Shown: positions 58,250 to 64,000 of the stretch, one piece after another
How positions within the stretch are numbered: position 1 is the stretch's first letter
Layout: every line of letters starts with the position of its first letter
Assembly: GCA_035265665.1 (NCBI GenBank)
Contig: DATFOK010000005.1
Location: 15,230 to 79,229, forward strand
DNA: 64,000 nt
Direction: 5' to 3'
From: DASUPK01 sp035265665
Lineage (GTDB): Bacteria > Actinomycetota > Thermoleophilia > Solirubrobacterales > 70-9
The notes under the pieces: generated by a model
What the model was told of the DNA's origin: nothing
Seen by the model: the letters and a program-made list of their open reading frames with translations, nothing else
Database searches by the model: none
Program-made: the position numbers and the translations under genes

Positions 58250-60001
58250 ATGAGGCCCCTGCGAGCGGTCCTCGCATCAATCAAAACCCGTCCCGGCGTG
58301 GCCGCGATCGTCACGCTCGGCTTCGCCTGGGGAGTCGTCATCCACCAGGTCGGCTGGGCGCAGCTCGCCCATTTCGCGCAGGTGCGCGCCTTCGCCGACG
58401 GTGAGGCGCAGATCGATCGCTGGCACTGGGAGACCAATGACAAGGCCTGGGTCGACGGCCACTTCTACTCGGTGAAGGGCCCGGGGACCGCGGCGCTCGC
58501 CACGCTGCCCTACATGGCGATCGAGGCGCTGGACGGGGACAAGCTCGCCCGCGCCGCCGTCGAAAACGAGCGGCGGACCGCCCATCCCAAGTGGCATCCC
58601 GACAGCGTCGTTCCCCTCGAGAACATGGGCTACGACGTCCACCGCGGGCTGCGGGTGCAGGCGCGGGTGGAGGACGGGACGCCGATCGTCTGGCCGCTCA
58701 CCCTGATCGCCGCGGTGATCCCTGGAGTCCTGCTCCTGCTCGGGGTGCGCTGGGCCGCGGACCGCTTCGTCCCCGGCTACGGGACCGCGGCCGCGATCAC
58801 GCTCGGCCTGGCGACGATCATGATGACCTTCGCCGCGGAGTGCTTCTCGCACGTGATCTCGGCGGGACTCGCGTTCGCCGCGTTTTGCGTGCTGATGAAG
58901 GAACGCGACGGGCCCGCGCGGCGCTGGATGGTGTTCGCCGCCGGGCTGTTGGCCGGCCTCGCGCTGACTTTCGAGTTCCAGACCGGTCTGGTGGGCGTGG
59001 TCTTGATCGTCTATGCGCTGCTTCGGACCTCCGACCGGGTCCGCAGGGCCGGGGCCTACACGGCCGGCGCGGTACTCGGAGCCGCGCCGACGCTGGCCTT
59101 CAACACCTGGGCCTTCGGCGACCCGCTCAAGCTCGCCTACAGCGATGCGGTCACGTTTCCCGGGAGAAGCGGCCACGACGTGCTCGGGCTGAACAGCGAC
59201 GGCTTCTTCGGCATCACCGTCCCCCGGCTCGACAGCGCCACGGACCTGCTGTTCGCCGGCCGCGGGCTGCTGGTACTCACCCCGATCGTCGTGATGGCGG
59301 TGGTCGGCGTTTTCCTGATGCGCCGCACGCACCGCGCCGAGGCGAACACGATCCTGGCGATCGCCGCCGTCTACTTCATCTACAACTCTGGTTACTGGCT
59401 GCCCTACGGCGGCGGCACGCCCGGGCCGCGCTTCCTGATCCCGGCGCTGCCCTTCCTCGCCATCGGGCTCGCATATGCCTACCGGCGCCTACCGGCGCTC
59501 ACCCTGGGCCTCGCGATCCCCTCGGCCCTCTTCATGCTGGTCGGCAGCCTCACCTATCCGCTGATCGGCAAGCAGGGCATCGGCACCTGGGCCGACTGGC
59601 TCGTCCAGGGCCGGATCGAGCACACCGCGCTCACCGCCCTCGGCGTGACCAACGCCTGGCTCGCGCTCGCGCCCTTCGTCGCCGCGATCGTCGTAGCCAT
59701 CATCCTCGCCGTCCGGGCGACCCCCGCGACCCTGTTCGCCGATTACCGCGTGGCGGTACCCGCTGTGCTCGGCTGGGCCTGCATCTCGGCGCTCGCGCCC
59801 ACCCTGGCTCGCTACGAGATCAGCCCGCTGAACCGCGGCAACCAATCAGTCCTCTGGCTGATCGCGGCCGGAGCGCTGCTCTCACTGCTCACGATCACTG
59901 CGTTGCGGCTGCGGGAGGGCCGCACTCAGCCGAAGGTGCAGGCGGGAGCGCCCGAGCCGGTGGTCGGACGCGAGCTCGCGTTCGACGAGCCCAGGTCGTA
60001 G
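58250..60001 (+). CDS. Large polytopic membrane protein, GT-C-like
   Basis: 583 residues from ATG 58250 (TTG 58238 also possible). About 11 hydrophobic segments. The first extracytoplasmic loop contains WHWETNDKAWVDGHFYSVKGPGTAALATLPYM, with acidic and aromatic residues. GGGTPGPRFLIPALPFLAIGLAYA is a frequent signature of GT-C/PMT-like mannosyl- or arabinosyl-transferases in Actinobacteria. Donor would be a polyprenyl-phosphate sugar, fitting the adjacent GT2 gene. Its 3' end overlaps the convergent gene by 76 bases. Confidence 0.78.
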   Translation: MRPLRAVLASIKTRPGVAAIVTLGFAWGVVIHQVGWAQLAHFAQVRAFADGEAQIDRWHWETNDKAWVDGHFYSVKGPGTAALATLPYMAIEALDGDKLARAAVENERRTAHPKWHPDSVVPLENMGYDVHRGLRVQARVEDGTPIVWPLTLIAAVIPGVLLLLGVRWAADRFVPGYGTAAAITLGLATIMMTFAAECFSHVISAGLAFAAFCVLMKERDGPARRWMVFAAGLLAGLALTFEFQTGLVGVVLIVYALLRTSDRVRRAGAYTAGAVLGAAPTLAFNTWAFGDPLKLAYSDAVTFPGRSGHDVLGLNSDGFFGITVPRLDSATDLLFAGRGLLVLTPIVVMAVVGVFLMRRTHRAEANTILAIAAVYFIYNSGYWLPYGGGTPGPRFLIPALPFLAIGLAYAYRRLPALTLGLAIPSALFMLVGSLTYPLIGKQGIGTWADWLVQGRIEHTALTALGVTNAWLALAPFVAAIVVAIILAVRATPATLFADYRVAVPAVLGWACISALAPTLARYEISPLNRGNQSVLWLIAAGALLSLLTITALRLREGRTQPKVQAGAPEPVVGRELAFDEPRS

Positions 60002-61659
60002 ACGATCAATCCGGGCAGCTTGCAGGCGGTCAGCGGCAGGCCCGCGATCGACTTGCGTGCCGCCCCCTGCTGCGGCGTCCCGTCGGTCAGCCCCTGGTGG
60101 AGGATCACGGTCCGCACGCCGTAGTCGTGTAGCTCCCGGACGGTGGCGGGGTCGGGGAAGGTCGCCATGTGCTTGACGAGGTCCAGCACCACGGCGGGAT
60201 TGGTGCTGGCACGGCCGTTGACCATGTCGGGAAAGCCATCGGAGGAGGCCAGCTGGAAGGCGCGGTTCTCCTTCGCCGTGAGCGCCGGCAGGTGCAGCTG
60301 GGGGGTCGGGATTTCGTCGGTCGAGGCCTGGGCGGGCGGAACCTCGGGCATCGCCTGGTTGTCGAAGGGATCGAACGGCAGGCTGCGGCCCTCGGTGACG
60401 ATCGCCAGCGCCAGCACCCCCGCGACTGCCGCGGGTGCCCACGCAGGTGATCCCCGGCGCCGCACCACCCGTAGCAGCGCCTCGCCGCCGGCGGCTGCCA
60501 GCAGCGCGAGCGCCAGCGACGAGAAGGTGGCGAGGCGGCCGGGGGTACGGATCGCATCCCAGCCCGGAAGCACCTCGTAGAGAACGCGGTAGGGCCAGAG
60601 CAGGCCGCCCTCCTCTCGAAAGCCGAGCTGCAGGACCAAGAACGCCACGGCCGCGATTCCCACACCGGTTCGGGTGCTCTTGCTCAGGCTCGCCGAGAAC
60701 ATGCCGGCCACCGCGAGCACGACGATGACGAGTCCCGGGAAGAGCGTCTTCTCCTGCAGCGTCGGCAGGCTGTTGCGCAAACCGGCGGTCGCCGCTCCCC
60801 AGACCCAGTTCTCCTCGGGTGCCGCGAGGAACACCTTGAGAGGACCGGAGAAGGCGGCGACCTCGTGCGCGCTCCTCTTCGCGGCCGGGAAGTTGTCCGC
60901 GATGTAGAGGTAGGGATGGGCGATCCAGTAGGAGACCGCGAGGAATACGGCGGCCCCCGCAGCGCCGGCGATCAGCATCCCGCGCGGGATCGCCGGCCGG
61001 CCCTGGATCAACCAGGCGACCGCCGCGACCGCGACCGCTCCGGCGATCCCGTACGCGAATGGCAGACCGAGCACCCAGCCGATCGACACCTGCCAGACGC
61101 CCACGAGCCACGCCCAGAACAGCCACCACGGCCGGCGCAGGCGGATACCGCGTGCCGCGAAAGCGATCGCCAGCGGGATCCCGCCGCTCGAGATCACCTG
61201 CAGGTGCCCGTCCTGCTCCAGCCTGTAGGGCGCGTACGCGAACGCCGCGCCCGCGATCGCGGCTCCGACAGGGCTCAGCCCCAGCTCGCGCGCGAGCAGA
61301 TAGGCGCCGAAGAACGCCAGCGCGTAGGCGAAGAGGAAGAGCAGGTCGTAGCGGACCATCGCCGCGTGCGGCCCGCGGCCGATGACCCCAGTGGGCGCGT
61401 AGCCGATCAGTGCATCGCCGAAGGCCAGCGAGTTCTTGAGCGGCCAGAAGCGGTTGGCGTCGAAGAAGTGAAGTGGCTGGTCGAGCAGCGCGTGGCCGCC
61501 CCAGGCCGGCTGCCAGGCCTCGGCCAGCGGGTCGCCGATGTCGCGCGGAACCACGCTGCCGAGGTGGATCAGCAGGGGCCAGGTCATCACGATCGCGAGC
61601 AGTGATGCTCCGACCGCGGCGGCAATGACCTCCCGCCGGGTCATCTCCGGTGCGCGCAT
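59926..61659 (-). CDS. Large polytopic membrane protein (GT-C/YfhO-like)
   Basis: 577 residues, about 10-12 helices followed by a soluble C-terminal domain (about 430-577). N-terminal features DIGDPLAEAWQPAWGGHALL and FAYAPYRLEQDGHLQVISSGGIPLAIAFAARG recall membrane glycosyltransferases of the YfhO/GT-C type. Function unknown. The tail-to-tail overlap with the previous gene means both C-termini share DNA on opposite strands. Confidence 0.78.
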   Translation of the reverse strand: MRAPEMTRREVIAAAVGASLLAIVMTWPLLIHLGSVVPRDIGDPLAEAWQPAWGGHALLDQPLHFFDANRFWPLKNSLAFGDALIGYAPTGVIGRGPHAAMVRYDLLFLFAYALAFFGAYLLARELGLSPVGAAIAGAAFAYAPYRLEQDGHLQVISSGGIPLAIAFAARGIRLRRPWWLFWAWLVGVWQVSIGWVLGLPFAYGIAGAVAVAAVAWLIQGRPAIPRGMLIAGAAGAAVFLAVSYWIAHPYLYIADNFPAAKRSAHEVAAFSGPLKVFLAAPEENWVWGAATAGLRNSLPTLQEKTLFPGLVIVVLAVAGMFSASLSKSTRTGVGIAAVAFLVLQLGFREEGGLLWPYRVLYEVLPGWDAIRTPGRLATFSSLALALLAAAGGEALLRVVRRRGSPAWAPAAVAGVLALAIVTEGRSLPFDPFDNQAMPEVPPAQASTDEIPTPQLHLPALTAKENRAFQLASSDGFPDMVNGRASTNPAVVLDLVKHMATFPDPATVRELHDYGVRTVILHQGLTDGTPQQGAARKSIAGLPLTACKLPGLIVYDLGSSNASSRPTTGSGAPACTFG

Positions 61660-61691
61660 GAGCGGGGCATCCTGCCCTATACGCTCAATCC

Positions 61692-62129
61692 GTGACCACC
61701 GCCCTGATCGTGATCGGCGTGATCGCCTTCCTGGCGGTCGACGCCTACGTGATCCTCCGGGTCCTGCGGCGCCACCGCGCCGCCGATGACTACGCGACCT
61801 TCGCAGTGCCCGGTGAGGCCACCGTGGCCGCGATGGCGGGCAGACTCAGGCTCACCTATCAGGAGTCCTACCGAGCGCCCACCCAGGACGACGACATCCA
61901 GTTCGGCGTGCCGTCCTCTCTGAAGGTCGAAGTGACCGGCCCCGCGGGCGAGCCCGTCAAGGTCGAGGCTTTCGGGTTCATGGGTACGGGCCGGTCGCTC
62001 ACCGTTGCCGGCAACGCGAGCCGCGCTGTGATCGGCACTGTCGAGGTGGGTTCGCCAGGGACCTACACCGTCAAGGCCACGGGCGCGCCCGACGACGCGG
62101 TCGAGCCGCAGATCCTGGTCGGCAAGTAG
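61692..62129 (+). CDS. Membrane-anchored protein with beta-sandwich-like domain
   Basis: 145 residues, GTG start. One N-terminal helix (ALIVIGVIAFLAVDAYVILRVL), then an extracytoplasmic domain rich in strands (LKVEVTGPAGEPVKVEAFGFMG, GSPGTYTVKATG). The function is unknown. It lies between the convergent pyrE and a divergent membrane-protein gene. Confidence 0.7.
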   Translation: MTTALIVIGVIAFLAVDAYVILRVLRRHRAADDYATFAVPGEATVAAMAGRLRLTYQESYRAPTQDDDIQFGVPSSLKVEVTGPAGEPVKVEAFGFMGTGRSLTVAGNASRAVIGTVEVGSPGTYTVKATGAPDDAVEPQILVGK

Positions 62130-62163
62130 CGGTGATTCGAGGGCGCGCGTAAGCGCAAATCCG

Positions 62164-62742
62164 TTATGTCTTGTCCGGGCGGTCGGGGTAGAGGTCGTCG
62201 ATCGTGAGCAGCGGCCGGTAAGGCCCACCGGCCGCTGACTCGATCGCCTCCGCGCCCCCGGCCAACCTGTCGACCAAGGCTGTCACTCCGGCGACCTCGA
62301 GCCCCTCCTCCTTGACGCGCTCAATCGCGCGAACGGTTGACCCTCCCGTGGTGACCACGTCCTCGACGACCAGGCAGCGCGTTCCCGCCAGGAGCTCCGG
62401 CCCCTCGATCCAGCGCTGCAGGCCGTGCTCCTTGCGGTCCTTGCGCACGAAGAAGGCGACCAGCTCCTCACCGCCCTCCGCACCGATCGCCGCGCAGGCG
62501 AGCGGGTCGGCCCCCATCGTCATCCCGCCCACCGCACTCGCGCTGCGCTCGGCGGCCTCAGCGGCGATCAGCTCGCCGGCCGCCCGGAAGGCCAGCGGCC
62601 GCAGGAGCGCCCGCTTCGCATCGACGTAGTACTGAGCCGTCCTGCCGCTGGACAGCGTCACCTCACCGATCACCAGGGCGTGCTCACGCAGCTCGGCGAG
62701 CAGGGTCTCCCGGGCGCCATCCAGATCGGGCATTCGCCGCAT
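62164..62742 (-). CDS. pyrE: Orotate phosphoribosyltransferase
   Basis: 192 residues from ATG 62742 (ATG 62733 possible). It makes OMP from orotate and PRPP in pyrimidine synthesis. Visible are LSSGRTAQYYVDAKRALL, GGMTMGADPLACAAI, FFVRKDRKEHG (catalytic Lys loop) and the PRPP site VVEDVVTTGGSTVRAIERV. It stands alone, away from other pyr genes. Confidence 0.96.
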   Translation of the reverse strand: MRRMPDLDGARETLLAELREHALVIGEVTLSSGRTAQYYVDAKRALLRPLAFRAAGELIAAEAAERSASAVGGMTMGADPLACAAIGAEGGEELVAFFVRKDRKEHGLQRWIEGPELLAGTRCLVVEDVVTTGGSTVRAIERVKEEGLEVAGVTALVDRLAGGAEAIESAAGGPYRPLLTIDDLYPDRPDKT

Positions 62743-62768
62743 CCTAGGCTGCGGTCACCGGGCGGCGT

Positions 62769-63710
62769 CTATCCGAATGATTCGCGAAAGCCCTGCCGCC
62801 AGCTTGGATAGCGCGGCTGCCAGTCGAGCTCGCGCTTCGCCTTCTCGTTCGAGGCTCCCTCGAGCCGCGTGGCCAGCCGCACTGCCTGTTTGCCGGCGAT
62901 GAGACCGGCCAGCCAGAGGGGCACCCGGCGCGGCGGCTTCGCCCCGATCGCCTCCGCATAGGCGGGCAGCCACTCGGACTGCCTCGCGGGTTCGTCGCCG
63001 CAGACGTTGTAGACACCCGGTGCCCCGCGTTCGAGCGCGGCGACGGTGGCGGCGGCTGCATCGTCGACGTGGACCAGCGAGAAGATCCCCGTGCCGCCCC
63101 CGACGATCGGGTAGCGGCGGCGGCGAACCTCGTCGACGTGGAAACCACCGGGCACGGAGCTGACGTCCGGGCCGTAGAAGTAGCCGTAGCGAAGCACGAT
63201 CCCTTCGAGCCCGGGCGTCTCGAGGGTCGCGCGCTCGAGCGCCGTCAGCGCAATCGTGCCTCGGGAAGCCGGGTTCTCAGACGGCAGCTCGAGCAGCGGA
63301 TCGTCCTCGCCGTGGGCGGGCTTGCCGCTAGAGGCGTAGAAGAAGCAGACGCTCTGCGAGATCAGCCGACGGGCTCCCGCCTCGGAGGCGATGCCGGCGA
63401 GCGCGGGGCCCACAGTCCCACGCAGCTCGTTGGTGCGGCCGAAGGTCTCGGCCGGCCTGCGGTAGTCGATCTTGTCCGGCAGGTTGGTGAGCTGGTTGAT
63501 CACCGTTTCGGGCTCAGCCTCCATCACGGCCGCCCTGAGGGCGTCGCTGTCGCGCGCGTCGACGATGGCCGGCTTCGCCCCAAGCCCGCGCAGCATTCCG
63601 GCCTTCTCCGGCGACCGGGTCGTCCCGACCACCTCGTGGCCCGCCTCGACCAGCTGGCGGACCAGCGGCCGTCCGATCACCCCACTCGCTCCGGCGACGA
63701 AGACCTTCAC
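62769..63710 (-). CDS. NAD-dependent epimerase/dehydratase-like SDR protein
   Basis: 313 residues, extended SDR. N-terminal cofactor motif VFVAGASGVIGRPLVRQLVEAGHEVVG, then NQLTNLPDKIDYR, LISQSVCFFYAS (Ser/Tyr site region), LRYGYFYGPDV and VHVDDAAAATVAAL. It resembles the atypical epimerase/dehydratase or nucleoside-sugar group; the classical YxxxK is not evident where expected, so the enzymatic activity is uncertain. Confidence 0.83.
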   Translation of the reverse strand: MKVFVAGASGVIGRPLVRQLVEAGHEVVGTTRSPEKAGMLRGLGAKPAIVDARDSDALRAAVMEAEPETVINQLTNLPDKIDYRRPAETFGRTNELRGTVGPALAGIASEAGARRLISQSVCFFYASSGKPAHGEDDPLLELPSENPASRGTIALTALERATLETPGLEGIVLRYGYFYGPDVSSVPGGFHVDEVRRRRYPIVGGGTGIFSLVHVDDAAAATVAALERGAPGVYNVCGDEPARQSEWLPAYAEAIGAKPPRRVPLWLAGLIAGKQAVRLATRLEGASNEKAKRELDWQPRYPSWRQGFRESFG

Positions 63711-63739
63711 GCCCTCAGCCTACGGCCGGAGCTTCGCAG

Positions 63740-64000
63740 CTAGGCGTAGGTGTGCATTGAGTCCCCGAGATCGATCCAGTTGTAGATGAACCGGCTGAAC
63801 TGGATGGGATTGCGGACGCAGCCGTGGCTGGCGCGGCCGTTGGGGACGGAGCTGTAGCCGTGGGTGGCGTAGCCGCCGATGAAGTACACGGAGTAGTACA
63901 TGCGCTTCGAGTTGTAGCCCGGCTGCTTCAGGTAGAAGCGATAGTTGCCGAGCACGGTCGGAGTGCCGCCCGTTCCGGTGGAGACGTGGAAGGTGTGGAC
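63740..64000 (-). CDS. L,D-transpeptidase (YkuD domain), 5' end beyond the window
   Basis: The C-terminal 86 residues are in the window and the frame stays open to base 64000. The text reads VHTFHVSTGTGG then GNYRFYLKQPG, GGYATHGYSSVPNG and ASHGCVRNPIQ, with the catalytic His and Cys of YkuD in SHGCVR. These enzymes form 3-3 cross-links in peptidoglycan outside the membrane. The N-terminal domain cannot be seen. Confidence 0.9.
   Translation of the reverse strand, partial: VHTFHVSTGTGGTPTVLGNYRFYLKQPGYNSKRMYYSVYFIGGYATHGYSSVPNGRASHGCVRNPIQFSRFIYNWIDLGDSMHTYA

Overview
The window is gene-dense, very GC-rich bacterial DNA with many GTG starts, 4-base ATGA/GTGA gene overlaps, few gaps and no insertion sequence, prophage or CRISPR array. 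The gene set (DUF6597-AraC regulator, DUF6458 membrane protein, CcmABC joined to HemA-HemC-CobA/HemD, CsbD, actinobacterial-style c-di-AMP riboswitch, SpoIID and L,D-transpeptidase wall enzymes) suggests a deep-branching actinobacterium, probably of the class Thermoleophilia (Solirubrobacterales-like). That placement is inferred from content and style, not from a marker-gene tree.

Layout. 1-9 kb: 3' part of ileS (cut by the window edge), a VOC protein divergent from an AraC-type regulator, MarR regulator, lipoprotein, fumarase, a polytopic membrane protein and pcm. 9-18.4 kb: aldehyde dehydrogenase, SpoIID-like protein, a frameshifted isomerase remnant, a lipocalin-like protein, an overlapping methylthioadenosine deaminase / nucleoside phosphorylase pair, ychF, PAP2 phosphatase, a BtrH-like protein and a YwaF-like membrane protein. 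18.5-24.2 kb: a tightly packed minus-strand run including methylmalonyl-CoA epimerase, DUF1385, an M20 peptidase and an unusual fusion of an ECF sigma factor to a class I glutamine amidotransferase. 24.2-29.3 kb: rarA, a second aldehyde dehydrogenase with its terminator, then a c-di-AMP (ydaO/yuaA) riboswitch leading to a secreted Cys-repeat protein. 29.3-37 kb: a coupled ccmA-ccmB-ccmC-small protein-hemA-hemC-cobA/hemD operon, followed by a SAM hydrolase and birA. 37-43.9 kb: a DEAH helicase with a long acidic insertion, a TlpA-like lipoprotein, NfeD and slipin, GNAT, galT-like, tRNA-Arg(CCU). 44-50.3 kb: histidine degradation operon hutH-hutU-def-hutF-hutI. 50.8-55.8 kb: a stress-type cluster of Ser/Arg-rich and repeat proteins. 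55.8-64 kb: hydrolase, GT2 glycosyltransferase, two large membrane proteins, pyrE, an epimerase and a partial L,D-transpeptidase.

The most interesting region is 50779-55779. Four proteins carry Ser/Arg/Lys-rich tails. Two are paralogues with a shared core domain followed by perfect 11-residue (hendecad) repeats, and one of these also has collagen-like triplets and a C-terminal module resembling the E3/peripheral-subunit-binding fold. They sit with a CsbD-like protein, a 44-residue membrane peptide and an SRPBCC protein. Three sites matching the sigma-B/sigma-F promoter pattern GTTn-N13-16-GGGTAA precede the three transcription units. I read this as an uncharacterised general-stress module. 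Second in interest are the sigma factor-amidotransferase fusion, and the peptide-deformylase homologue that takes the place in the hut operon where an N-formylglutamate deformylase would be expected.
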